Shown piece by piece: positions 17,990 to 26,247 of a DNA stretch of 64,000 bases. The position numbers were made by a program, and so were the translations under genes. Under the pieces are notes generated by a model. That model had not been told where the DNA came from. It did no database searches and worked only from the letters and a program-made list of their open reading frames with translations. The stretch's first letter is position 1. Each line of letters begins with the position of its first letter. Origin of the DNA: SZUA-254 sp964596065 (GTDB lineage: Bacteria; Bacteroidota; Ignavibacteria; UBA10030; SZUA-254); contig CAZQSM010000001.1 in assembly GCA_964596065.1 (NCBI GenBank), forward strand, positions 1 to 64,000, in the 5' to 3' direction.

Positions 17990-19024
17990 ATGAAACGACT
18001 AATCGGCTTTTTGATCGTCGTCGTCCTGGGCCTCGTAACGCTGCACGAAGGCATCGCCGGACCCGGAAACCGGGCCGGAACGGGAGGGGCGGCGCAGCTG
18101 CTCGTCCCCGTCGGGGCGAGGGACCTCGCGATGGGCGGCTCGACCATCTCCACGACCCGGGGTATCGAGTCGCTCTTCTGGAACCCCGCCGGGGTGGCCA
18201 GGAGCGACAATTCCGCAAACCTCATCTTCTCGCATATGTCGTACATCGCCGACATCGGCGTGGAGTATGGGGCGGTATCCGGTAAATTCGGGGACCTCGG
18301 CACGTTCGCACTCAGCGTGAAGTCGCTTTCCGTCGGGGACATCCCGGTGACCACCACCGAAAATCCGGACGGTACGGGCCAAAACTACTCACCGCAATTC
18401 TTCACGGCCGGTCTCACCTACTCCAGGATGCTCAGCGACAGGATCTCCGTCGGGTTGACGACGAACATCATCTCGGAGAGGATATCGGACGTCAGCGCCT
18501 CCGGGGTAGCGTTCAATGTCGGTGTCATCTACGATAACCTCGCGGATTTCCAGGGCCTGAGCCTCGGCGTGGTGGTGAAGAACATCGGTCCGCAGATGAA
18601 ATACGACGGGCCGGCACTCTACCAGGTGGGCGACGTGGCGGGGCAGAACCGGCCTCCCCAGTACCTGAAGATCGACACGGCGCCGTTCGAGCTTCCCGCG
18701 TCGATCGAGATCGGGCTCGGGTATCGTTCGACGGTGAGTGAAAACGCCGACCTGCTCTTCTCCGGCGCATTCCAGAGCAACAACTTTTCGCAGGACGAAT
18801 ACCGCCTCGGTGCCGAGGCCGCGATCAACAAGATGTTCTTCATCCGCGGAGGGGCCTCGTTCGCGCCCGACACCCCCGACGACGAGGAGTACATCTACGG
18901 CTTCACCGTCGGCGGCGGCATCCAGTACGATCTCGGCGACGCGAACATCGCCGTCGATTACGCCTTCAGGGACACGGAATTTTTCTCGGGGAATCACATC
19001 ATTGCGGTGCGGCTCGGTTTCTAG
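17990..19024 (+). CDS. PorV/PorQ-family outer-membrane protein
   Basis: 344 aa from the ATG at 17990, which has a strong SD (AAAGGAG). An in-frame ATG at 17963 lacks one. A signal peptide is followed by the family hallmark near the mature N-terminus: AAQLLVPVGARDLAMGG and WNPAGVAR. The rest is a beta-barrel pattern of the FadL-like type ending in ...VRLGF. PorV binds T9SS signal domains and shuttles cargo to the attachment complex. The position right after a T9SS-type cargo suggests a dedicated shuttle or anchor. Confidence 0.88.
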   Translation: MKRLIGFLIVVVLGLVTLHEGIAGPGNRAGTGGAAQLLVPVGARDLAMGGSTISTTRGIESLFWNPAGVARSDNSANLIFSHMSYIADIGVEYGAVSGKFGDLGTFALSVKSLSVGDIPVTTTENPDGTGQNYSPQFFTAGLTYSRMLSDRISVGLTTNIISERISDVSASGVAFNVGVIYDNLADFQGLSLGVVVKNIGPQMKYDGPALYQVGDVAGQNRPPQYLKIDTAPFELPASIEIGLGYRSTVSENADLLFSGAFQSNNFSQDEYRLGAEAAINKMFFIRGGASFAPDTPDDEEYIYGFTVGGGIQYDLGDANIAVDYAFRDTEFFSGNHIIAVRLGF

Positions 19025-19910
19025 GCCCCGGCCGGGGTTTCTCTCCATCGCGGTAATCGCCGCCCTTTTCACGGGTGGCGATTACTGTTTTAGCGGGTCG
19101 CCCACCGACTCGCTCACGGCCGTGCGCGGCCTGGAGGGTGCGTCGTCCTTTTGCGTCACCCCGTCTGGCGCGACCTACGTCCTCGAATCGGGGAAATCCA
19201 GGCTTCTCCGGTATTCACCGGACGGCAGGCTCGATCGGCAGTTCGGCGGTTACGGTTGGGGAGGTGACGGGCTCGACGGGCCCGCGGACATTGCCGCGAT
19301 ATCGGACCTCGAGCTGTATGTGGCGGACCTGGGAAACGACCGGGTTGTCCGATTCGACCCCACCCTCGGCCTGGCGTCGATCCATGAGACACGCGAGGGT
19401 CCGGTCCCCTTCAGGTTCCCGAGGAGCGTGGCGGTCACCGATTTCGGCCAATTGCTCGTGGTCGACGGTGAAAACGGCAGGGTGGTCGAACTGGGGAAGG
19501 ACGGCCGGGTGTCACGGATCTTCGGCGGAAGCGGCGTCGGGCCGGGTTTTCTCAGGAATCCCGTCCGCGTACGGTCCGACGGGCACGACCGCGTCATCGT
19601 CCGCGATGACAACGGACTGGTCGTCTTCGACACGTTCGGGAAACACCTGCTGACGCTGGGTGCCGCCGCGACGGGGGCATTCACCTCATTCGACCATTAC
19701 CGGGGGGGTGTGATCCTCCTTGATTCAAATACCGTCCGTGTCATCTCCCCCGACGGGGGCAGGGTCTGGGAGACGGATCTTGCCGTCTACAACGCCCCCT
19801 CCGGCAAGCCGCCTGTTGACATCAGGAGCGCGGGTGAGCGGTATTTCATCCTCTACACCGACAGGATCATCAGCCTCATTCCGCCGGCCGACGCCGTCCG
19901 CCCGCGGTAA
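19002..19910 (+). CDS. secreted beta-propeller (NHL-like) protein
   Basis: 302 aa if the start is TTG 19002, which overlaps the PorV-like gene by 23 bases. This start gives a good signal peptide: a basic segment (RCGSVSRPRPG), then FLSIAVIAALFTGG. No ATG or GTG is available before the conserved region. The body has NHL/6-bladed propeller repeats (RLDRQFGGYGWGGDGLDGP, LYVADLGNDRVVRFD, LLVVDGENGRVVELG). Such proteins bind ligands or partners outside the cell. It is probably the last member of the surface cluster; the ligand is unknown. Confidence 0.75.
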   Translation: MRCGSVSRPRPGFLSIAVIAALFTGGDYCFSGSPTDSLTAVRGLEGASSFCVTPSGATYVLESGKSRLLRYSPDGRLDRQFGGYGWGGDGLDGPADIAAISDLELYVADLGNDRVVRFDPTLGLASIHETREGPVPFRFPRSVAVTDFGQLLVVDGENGRVVELGKDGRVSRIFGGSGVGPGFLRNPVRVRSDGHDRVIVRDDNGLVVFDTFGKHLLTLGAAATGAFTSFDHYRGGVILLDSNTVRVISPDGGRVWETDLAVYNAPSGKPPVDIRSAGERYFILYTDRIISLIPPADAVRPR

Positions 19911-19926
19911 TGGGGTCCGGGCCCGC

Positions 19927-19955
19927 TTGCTCCGGAGCCTCCGGTTTCGTATGTT
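19927..19955 (+). promoter_or_regulatory. promoter of ssb
   Basis: TTG (19927-19929), 20 nt, TATGTT (19950-19955); the ATG at 19986 follows about 25 nt after the predicted start site. Confidence 0.55.
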
Positions 19956-19985
19956 CATCAACAACCACATCAGAAGGATGCCCCA

Positions 19986-20408
19986 ATGGCTGGAAAAAGT
20001 CTCAATAAGGTCACGCTTATCGGCAACCTCGGGAAGGACCCGGAAGTCAGTTATCTCCCCTCAGGGGTCCCCGTCGCGAAATTCTCGATGGCCACCGGGG
20101 AACGATGGAAAGACGCGGATGGAAATTTCCAGGAGAAAACCGAATGGCATAACATCGTGGCTTGGCGCAAACTCGCGGAGATCTGCGGTCAATACCTGAA
20201 AAAGGGGAGCAAGGTCTACATCGAGGGGAAACTCTCGACCCGGTCGTGGGACGACAAGAATACCGGCGTCAAGAAATACATGACGGAAATCGTCATGGAC
20301 GAAATGATCATGCTCGATTCGAAGGGGCAGGGGATGGAGGGCGTCCAGGAAACCGCGCCGTCGCTTTCAGAGTCAGGGCCCGCGGACAAGGAAGACCTTC
20401 CTTTTTAA
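19986..20408 (+). CDS. ssb: single-stranded DNA-binding protein
   Basis: 140 aa. An OB-fold runs from residue 5 (NKVTLIGNLGKDPEV, FSMATGERWKD, EWHNIVAWRKLAEIC, GSKVYIEGKL), followed by a short acidic disordered tail ending in KEDLPF, the conserved tip that recruits replication and repair partners. The flexible linker is short, as in other compact Bacteroidota SSBs. Monocistronic, with a hairpin directly downstream. Confidence 0.97.
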   Translation: MAGKSLNKVTLIGNLGKDPEVSYLPSGVPVAKFSMATGERWKDADGNFQEKTEWHNIVAWRKLAEICGQYLKKGSKVYIEGKLSTRSWDDKNTGVKKYMTEIVMDEMIMLDSKGQGMEGVQETAPSLSESGPADKEDLPF

Positions 20409-20421
20409 GAGCGTCCCCGGC

Positions 20422-20441
20422 AGCCCGTTTCGACGGGCTTT
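20422..20441 (+). terminator. terminator-like hairpin after ssb
   Basis: AGCCCGT-TTCG-ACGGGCT forms a stable UUCG-type tetraloop stem, but only a short T run follows. Confidence 0.55.
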
Positions 20442-20477
20442 CGGAGACGATGCTCCCCACACCACGACGCTCCCGTC

Positions 20478-22160
20478 ATGACCGCCAGGGCCCGAACCCG
20501 CCTCGCGCTGCTGCTGATCGTGCTCTCCGCGACGGGTTGCTCCATCGGACCCCGCGCTCCCCAGCCCCGTCGGGGGATGGTCGTGACCGCCGACAGCATC
20601 GCCTCCTCCGTCGGTCGCGCCATCCTGGAACGGGGCGGGAATGCCGTCGACGCCGCGGTTGCGGTCGGATTCGCCCTCGCCGTCGTCTATCCCGAGGCGG
20701 GAAACATCGGGGGGGGCGGTTTCATGCTCCTCCGGATGCCGGACGGCACTGCGCAGTCGATCGATTTCCGGGAGACCGCACCCCGGCGATCGACCCCCGG
20801 GATGTTCCTGGCCGGGAAGGGAGGAAGCGTCGACGGGTGCCTGGCCCCGGCCGTGCCCGGGACCGTCGCGGGTCTCCTGACGGCCCTTGACCGGTTCGGG
20901 ACGATGGACAGGGCCGATCTCCTCTCCCCCTCGATCGCGCTCGCCGAGCGGGGATTCGTGGTCGATGAACACCTCGCCGGTAACCTGCTCGAGTACCGGG
21001 CGGGACTCGAACGCTCGGCGACCGCCCGCCGGCTATTCTTCCGTAACGGCGCGACGCTCGCCGCCGGGGACAGACTCACCCAACCGGAACTCGCATCCAC
21101 GCTTCGCCGCATCGCCGATTCGGGGATGGGGGGTTTCTACGCGGGGCGGACGGCGGTGCTCATCGCCCGGCACATGACGGCGTGCGGCGGACTCATCGAC
21201 GAGGACGATCTGAGCGGGTATCGGGCCCTTGTCCGGCCGGCCCTGCGGGGCTCGTACAGGGGTTACACGATCGACGCGATGGGCCCGCCGAGTTCCGGCG
21301 GCCTCTGCCTGCTCCAGGCCCTCTCTCTCCTGGAACCGTTCGACCTCGGTTCGCTCGGATGGGGGAACCCCGGTTCCATCCACCTGGTCGCCGAGGCAAT
21401 GAAGCGCGCGTTCAGCATGCGCGCCGCCTACCTTGGAGACCCGGATTTCGTCGACGTCCCGGTAGTGAAACTTCTCGGGGCGGTCCGCCGGCTCCCGGCC
21501 CGTCAGCGGATCGACAGTTCACGCGCCGTTCCCGCCGATTCGCTGGGCGGGTTTCCGGGGATCTCCCGCGAAGGAACAGAGACGACGCATTACTCCATCA
21601 TCGACGGGGACGGGATGGCCGTCGCGGTCACGTACACGCTCAACGACCTCTTCGGGAACAAGGACGTCGTTGAGGGCGCGGGATTCTTCCTCAACGACCA
21701 GATGGACGATTTCGTCACCGTCCCCGGACAGGCAAATTTATACGGCCTCGTCGGTGGCCCGGAAAACATGATTGCCCCTCATAAACGCCCGCTCAGTTCG
21801 ATGTCCCCCACCATCGTTTCGAAAGACGGGGCCCCGTTGCTCATCCTGGGCGCGCGCGGGGGGTCGAAAATCATCAGCGCGGTCCTGCAGGCAATCATCA
21901 ATGTCATCGATTACGGGTTGTCTCCGGCGTCGGCCGTTGCCCTGCCGCGGTTCCACCACCAGTGGAGTCCGGACACCCTGGTGTTCGAGAGGGGAGCGAT
22001 CGGACCAGGAGCGAAGGAGGAACTGCTTCGCAAGGGACACAGCCTCAGGGAAATCAACTCCACGATCGGTCAGATCGAGGCGATCTGTATCGACCAGGAG
22101 ACGGGACTGCTGATCGGAGTGCCGGACCATCGGGAAGGCGGCGTCGCAGACGGGTTCTGA
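20478..22160 (+). CDS. ggt: gamma-glutamyltransferase, predicted lipoprotein
   Basis: 560 aa. The lipobox SATGC (Cys21) suggests an envelope-anchored enzyme. Family motifs: GNAVDAAVAVGFAL, GNIGGGGFMLL, and the autoprocessing site with the nucleophilic Thr in ETTHYSIIDGDG followed by VTYTLNDLFGN, then KRPLSSMSPTI and the oxyanion/substrate region. It cleaves glutathione and transfers the gamma-glutamyl group. The precursor should split into large and small subunits at the Thr. It stands alone, just upstream of the cobalamin riboswitch, and is not obviously functionally linked to it. Confidence 0.93.
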   Translation: MTARARTRLALLLIVLSATGCSIGPRAPQPRRGMVVTADSIASSVGRAILERGGNAVDAAVAVGFALAVVYPEAGNIGGGGFMLLRMPDGTAQSIDFRETAPRRSTPGMFLAGKGGSVDGCLAPAVPGTVAGLLTALDRFGTMDRADLLSPSIALAERGFVVDEHLAGNLLEYRAGLERSATARRLFFRNGATLAAGDRLTQPELASTLRRIADSGMGGFYAGRTAVLIARHMTACGGLIDEDDLSGYRALVRPALRGSYRGYTIDAMGPPSSGGLCLLQALSLLEPFDLGSLGWGNPGSIHLVAEAMKRAFSMRAAYLGDPDFVDVPVVKLLGAVRRLPARQRIDSSRAVPADSLGGFPGISREGTETTHYSIIDGDGMAVAVTYTLNDLFGNKDVVEGAGFFLNDQMDDFVTVPGQANLYGLVGGPENMIAPHKRPLSSMSPTIVSKDGAPLLILGARGGSKIISAVLQAIINVIDYGLSPASAVALPRFHHQWSPDTLVFERGAIGPGAKEELLRKGHSLREINSTIGQIEAICIDQETGLLIGVPDHREGGVADGF

Positions 22161-22181
22161 CGGGCCGCATCGTGTCACCAC

Positions 22182-22210
22182 TTGACTCTCGCGGGAATCC
22201 CTCTTATATT
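22182..22210 (+). promoter_or_regulatory. promoter of the B12 riboswitch transcript
   Basis: TTGACT from 22182, 20 nt after TTG, then TATATT (22205-22210). Transcription would start near 22217, just before the riboswitch. Confidence 0.75.
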
Positions 22211-22225
22211 CCCACGTCACGTTCT

Positions 22226-22440
22226 TTTCAATTTGGATACGCGGTACATCCCGCCGCTTGACGGCGGGATGGGAATTCCGTGCGACGACCTTCGGGGTCG
22301 TCAAACCGGAAGCTGCCCCGCAACTGTGATCCCTTCCGCATAGCGGAACGATCCTGCGCCACGGATATGGTCACTCCGGTCTGAACCGGGGGAAGGCCGG
22401 CGCATGGAGGGGAAAGCCAGGAGACCGACCGCGTCATCAA
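22226..22440 (+). ncRNA. cobalamin (B12) riboswitch
   Basis: It contains the B12 box AGCTGCCCCGCAACTGTGAT (22311-22330), the upstream GGGAATTCCGTG segment, the P10/P11-like CACTCC...GGGGGAAGGC region, and the closing GCCAGGAGACC (22426-22435). A long GC-rich P2-type arm (CCCGCC...GGCGGG) is also visible. Limits are approximate. It precedes a BtuB-like receptor. Adenosylcobalamin or another corrinoid should switch expression off through the terminator at 22498-22530. Confidence 0.93.
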
Positions 22441-22497
22441 CAGAGAAGCCCTCGCGGGAGGGATTCGGCGAATTGCAGGCCCCCAGGGGCCCTGACA

Positions 22498-22530
22498 CCC
22501 GGCCGTCCCCGCGATGGCCGGGTTTTTTTT
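22498..22530 (+). terminator. riboswitch expression platform: intrinsic terminator overlapping the receptor start codon
   Basis: CCCGGCC (22498-22504) and GGCCGGG (22516-22522) form a perfect 7-bp stem with an 11-nt loop, followed by eight T (22523-22530). The 3' arm begins within the receptor ATG (22514-22516), so the hairpin could also hide the start codon from ribosomes. Confidence 0.85.
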
Positions 22531-24526
22531 GTCCACACTCCGCCGCCATATCGCCCTGTTCATCCTCACCTGCGCCAGCCTTCAGGCCCGCGTCGATTCC
22601 GTGGACGCGTCAGGGCGGGTCGCCGGGGACACGGTGTATCGATACGGCGAAGTGGTGGTGTCCGCGGAGCGATATCCGCTGTCGGCCCGGAGCGCGGGAA
22701 CCGTGATGTTCGCGGCGAGCCCCACCGGGTCGTGGCAATTCGAGGGCCCCGGGGGGGCGCTGGCCCCGATCAGGAATCTCCACCTCATGGGGTACGGCGG
22801 GGGGATGGCCCTCCAGACCCTTTCCATCCGCGGCATGGGTTCAGAGCATTCGCTCGTCCTCTGGAACGGCCATCCGGCCGGCAACATGCAAACCGGCGTT
22901 TCCGATTTCAACCTTTTCAACGCCGCCGACCTCGAGGAGATCCGCGTGGTCCCGGGGGGCGCCTCGGCGTTGCACGGGAGCGGCGCCGTGGGAGGCGTGG
23001 TGAACCTGGTCCCCCGGTTTCCCTACTCCTCGCAACGGAGCGTCGAATTCGGCGCACGCTCCGGGTCGTTCCGCGACTCCCGCTTCATGGGGAGGGTCAC
23101 GGTGCGGCCCGACTCGGCACTCGGAATCTCCGCGCGGTTCGGCAGGTCGCGCTCCCGGGGCGACTTCAGGTTCAGGGACACTGAACAGGACCGCGACGTT
23201 GCCCGGGAAAACAGTGACGTGGTGTCACATTCGTTCTCCCTCGCCGCCGGATGGAACCGCCCCGATCGGGACCGGCTGGGAATGATGATCACCGCGACGT
23301 TGCTCGACCAGGGTACGCCAGGTCCCTGGTCGGCGAACCTCCCCCAATCGGGAGCCAGGAGGAACGACCGGAGGTACCTCGGCGCGCTCTCGTGGGAATC
23401 AGCCCCCTCGGGCCGGTGGACGGTCACGGCGACGGGGAGCTTCGATTCGCAGTACGAGCGGTACCTCGACACCGACGGCCCAAATCCGGCGGACAATTTC
23501 TATCGGACCGCCCGGGTCGGCGCGTCGACGCAGTTCCGCTACCAGGCCGGGCCGGACTGGCTGTTGCAGGCGGGAACGGACCTGCATCACGTTGAGGCCG
23601 CGGGGAACGCCATCGACGGGAGCAGGTCACGCGACGGCGCCGCCCTCTGCGCCTCGATGTCGTGGGCGATCAACACCGGTGGCCGGCTCACCGGCACGGT
23701 TACGCCCTCCCTCCGGTGGGAGGGGGTCAGCGGGTTCGATCCGCACCCGAGCCCGAAACTGGGCCTGAACCTGGAAGGGCGCGGAGAGGCGTTTTCACTC
23801 CGTCTGCACGCGACGGCGGGCAGTGGGAGGAGGGACCCGACCATGAATGAACTTCATTATTCCGGGGAGGGGGGCGTGGGAAACAGCCGACTCGGGCCGG
23901 AAACGTCTGTGAGTTTTGACGCGGGCATCGGGGGGTGGGTGGGTGGCCCCGGAGACGGGATCGAATGGGACCTGACCCGCTACCTGATCCGCATGGATGG
24001 TCGGATTCAATGGGTCCCGACGTCAAATCCGAGGGTGTGGAAACCGGAGAACATCGGCAGAACCCGGTCGGAGGGATGGGAGGCGGGGGTCGGATGGAAA
24101 CCGTTTCCGGGAGAGCTGGAATTGCACGGAGATTACTCAACAATCAACGCGAGGAAGGCAAGGCTAACACCATTTGGTGCAACGGAATACGCGGAACAAC
24201 TGATTTATATACCCCTCGATAAAGGCTCGGTCGGAATCCTCCTCGGGCGCCGGGACATCAATGGCTGGCTTCGATCGATCGCCCTGCGCGTAGAGGCGAT
24301 CCACACCGGTGAACGCTATGTGCTGGATGACCAGTCCGTCTCACTCCCGGGACACCGGCTCATCAACGGTTCGCTCGCGACGGAAATCTCCCTGGGGGGA
24401 TGGGGGGACGTGGTCCTCACCTACGCCGCGGATAACCTCTCCGATGTCTCGTACGTCGTCATGCCCGGATACCCGATGCCAGGGTTCAGCCAATACATCT
24501 CAATCCAATACTCCATAGCCATTTAA
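22514..24526 (+). CDS. btuB: TonB-dependent receptor, BtuB-like cobalamin transporter
   Basis: 670 aa from ATG 22514; TTG 22529, right after the T-tract, is an alternative that keeps the signal peptide (STLRRHIALFILTCASLQA). There is no N-terminal CarboxypepD domain. A short TonB-box-like stretch (YGEVVVSAERYP) leads to the plug (IRGMGSEHSLVLWNGHPAG, GGASALHGSGAVGGVVNL) and a barrel ending in YSIAI. The gene lies directly under a cobalamin riboswitch and is followed by a propeller lipoprotein, so it should import B12 or a related corrinoid across the outer membrane. The symbol is inferred from context. Confidence 0.85.
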   Translation: MAGFFLSTLRRHIALFILTCASLQARVDSVDASGRVAGDTVYRYGEVVVSAERYPLSARSAGTVMFAASPTGSWQFEGPGGALAPIRNLHLMGYGGGMALQTLSIRGMGSEHSLVLWNGHPAGNMQTGVSDFNLFNAADLEEIRVVPGGASALHGSGAVGGVVNLVPRFPYSSQRSVEFGARSGSFRDSRFMGRVTVRPDSALGISARFGRSRSRGDFRFRDTEQDRDVARENSDVVSHSFSLAAGWNRPDRDRLGMMITATLLDQGTPGPWSANLPQSGARRNDRRYLGALSWESAPSGRWTVTATGSFDSQYERYLDTDGPNPADNFYRTARVGASTQFRYQAGPDWLLQAGTDLHHVEAAGNAIDGSRSRDGAALCASMSWAINTGGRLTGTVTPSLRWEGVSGFDPHPSPKLGLNLEGRGEAFSLRLHATAGSGRRDPTMNELHYSGEGGVGNSRLGPETSVSFDAGIGGWVGGPGDGIEWDLTRYLIRMDGRIQWVPTSNPRVWKPENIGRTRSEGWEAGVGWKPFPGELELHGDYSTINARKARLTPFGATEYAEQLIYIPLDKGSVGILLGRRDINGWLRSIALRVEAIHTGERYVLDDQSVSLPGHRLINGSLATEISLGGWGDVVLTYAADNLSDVSYVVMPGYPMPGFSQYISIQYSIAI

Positions 24527-24535
24527 GGCAGAACA

Positions 24536-25558
24536 ATGAAACAATTCATCGTGCTCCCGCTCCTCGCGATGACGCTCGCCGCGTCGGGGTGCCGGACGGC
24601 GGGGACACAGGAGCCGGATGTCCGCCCAGCCGGCTCCGGGACATACGTGGTGAACGAGGGGGGCTTCGCGGGAGGGGGAAACCTGAGTTTTTACGATCCG
24701 GTCGCCGGAAGTATCTCCAATGACGTCGTCCGAAACGCGGATTCGTGGCTTTTCCCCAACGACATCCTCATCCGGTCGGGGAAAATCTTCGTCGCGGTCA
24801 ACGGGAGCGACCGGATCGACATCATCGACCCGGACGACGATTCCGTGAGGTCGTCGATCGTCTTCCCGCCGGGGACCGGACCGGGGTACCTGATCACATC
24901 AGGCGACCGGATCTACTGCGCCAATTATGACGGGACGGTCAGCTCGATCGACGCTTCGGTCGATTCGATCCTGTTCACCTCGGGGGCCGTCGTCGGCTTC
25001 CCGGGGGGGATCGTCGGCTCCGGAGGTCGGCTGTTCGTGTCAGACCTGGGCGGCTGGCCCGATACCGGCATCAGCGTGAAAGTCCTTGACGCGGCCACGC
25101 TGGGGATCGTCGGCTCCGTGCATACCGGGGGAGGTCCGGCGCGAATGGTCCTCACGGGCGGTAAACTGTACGCGGTCGCATCGACCGCCGCGAAACTGTG
25201 GAGGATCGATCCGGTGACGCTGGAGATCGAGGATTCCTGCGACACCGGCTCGATCCCCGGAGACATCGTCACCGACGGCGCCAACCTCTACCTTCTGACA
25301 GGGGACGCCGTCGAGCGCGTCCCCCTCGCTCCGTTCGCCAGGGATACCGCCGCCCTGATCGGTCGGAGTGAGGGGCTCTTCCATTACGCGCTCGGGTTCG
25401 ACGCGTCCTCGGGGCATTTGTACGTTTCAACCATCCTGACGGCCGGCGGGTCGGGTTCCTTCAGCGTCTACTCGACCGCGGGAGCGAGGTTGGGTCCGCC
25501 CATCGCCGCCGGGATCTTTCCGGGCGCGTTCGGGTTCTATGTCGCCGATCCACCCTGA
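24536..25558 (+). CDS. YncE-like beta-propeller lipoprotein, candidate BtuG-type B12-binding partner
   Basis: 340 aa. Lipoprotein signal with SGC (Cys19). The body shows seven-bladed-type repeats with motifs such as KIFVAVNGSDRIDIIDPDD, IYCANYDGTVSSIDAS, KLYAVASTAAKLWRID and LYVSTIL. It follows the BtuB-like gene by 9 bases in the same riboswitch-controlled unit. In Bacteroides, BtuG is a surface propeller lipoprotein that captures B12 and passes it to BtuB. The same fold, anchor and neighbour suggest the same role here. I could not check sequence similarity to BtuG itself. Confidence 0.75.
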   Translation: MKQFIVLPLLAMTLAASGCRTAGTQEPDVRPAGSGTYVVNEGGFAGGGNLSFYDPVAGSISNDVVRNADSWLFPNDILIRSGKIFVAVNGSDRIDIIDPDDDSVRSSIVFPPGTGPGYLITSGDRIYCANYDGTVSSIDASVDSILFTSGAVVGFPGGIVGSGGRLFVSDLGGWPDTGISVKVLDAATLGIVGSVHTGGGPARMVLTGGKLYAVASTAAKLWRIDPVTLEIEDSCDTGSIPGDIVTDGANLYLLTGDAVERVPLAPFARDTAALIGRSEGLFHYALGFDASSGHLYVSTILTAGGSGSFSVYSTAGARLGPPIAAGIFPGAFGFYVADPP

Positions 25559-25586
25559 GGAAGCGGATCCCCGGCCCCCGCGCAAG

Positions 25587-25615
25587 TTGCGCCGCATGCT
25601 ATTTATCTGTATAAT
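25587..25615 (+). promoter_or_regulatory. promoter upstream of the small membrane protein
   Basis: TTG (25587-25589), 20 nt, TATAAT (25610-25615), giving a leader of about 50 nt before the ATG at 25672. Confidence 0.65.
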
Positions 25616-25671
25616 CGTGATTGGATCCGCATAAAAACCGACGATACGATCTCACATAGGGAGAACCCTGA

Positions 25672-26193
25672 ATGATTCGCACACTATTTTTGCTCGGGCT
25701 CGCAACGCTCGCCGTCGTTTCCCGGCTGATCCCGCACCCGATGAATTTCGCCCCGATCGCGGCCCTCGCGCTCTTCGGAGGCGCGTATTTCGACCGCCGC
25801 TTCGCCTTCGCCCTGCCGTTCGCGGTCCTGATCGTCAGTGACGCGTTCCTCGGGTTCTATGAGGGAATCGAATGGGTGTACGGCAGCTTCTTCCTGATCA
25901 GTCTCATCGGCTGGAGCCTCCGGGGCAGGAAGAGCGTCGCGGCGATCGCCGGCGCGACGCTGCTGGGTTCCGTCCTCTTCTTCGTCGTGACGAATTTCGG
26001 CGTATGGCTCGGCGGGGGATTGTACACCCCCGACCTGGCGGGGCTCCTGAATTGTTACGTCGCCGCCATCCCCTTCTTCAGGAACAGCCTTGCCGGGGAC
26101 GCGTTTTACGCCGCGGCGCTCTTCGGCGCGGCGGAACTGGCCTCGCGGCGGGTTCCCGCTCTCTCGGACGCCGGCGGGTCGGTCCGTGCCTGA
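25672..26193 (+). CDS. small integral membrane protein (DUF6580-like)
   Basis: 173 aa with about five hydrophobic segments (residues about 4-20, 25-45, 55-80, 100-115, 135-155) and one Cys in a predicted membrane edge (GLLNCYVAAIPF). The N-terminus VSRLIPHPMNFAPIAALALFGG matches the pattern I associate with DUF6580 proteins, whose topology resembles ECF-type substrate-binding S components. It follows the B12 uptake genes but has its own promoter. Inner-membrane transport of a vitamin is possible but unproven. Confidence 0.7.
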   Translation: MIRTLFLLGLATLAVVSRLIPHPMNFAPIAALALFGGAYFDRRFAFALPFAVLIVSDAFLGFYEGIEWVYGSFFLISLIGWSLRGRKSVAAIAGATLLGSVLFFVVTNFGVWLGGGLYTPDLAGLLNCYVAAIPFFRNSLAGDAFYAAALFGAAELASRRVPALSDAGGSVRA

Positions 26194-26247
26194 GGTGACG
26201 GTACCCTCCCCATACGCGCGGACGCCGCGGACACCAGGCATGCCACG

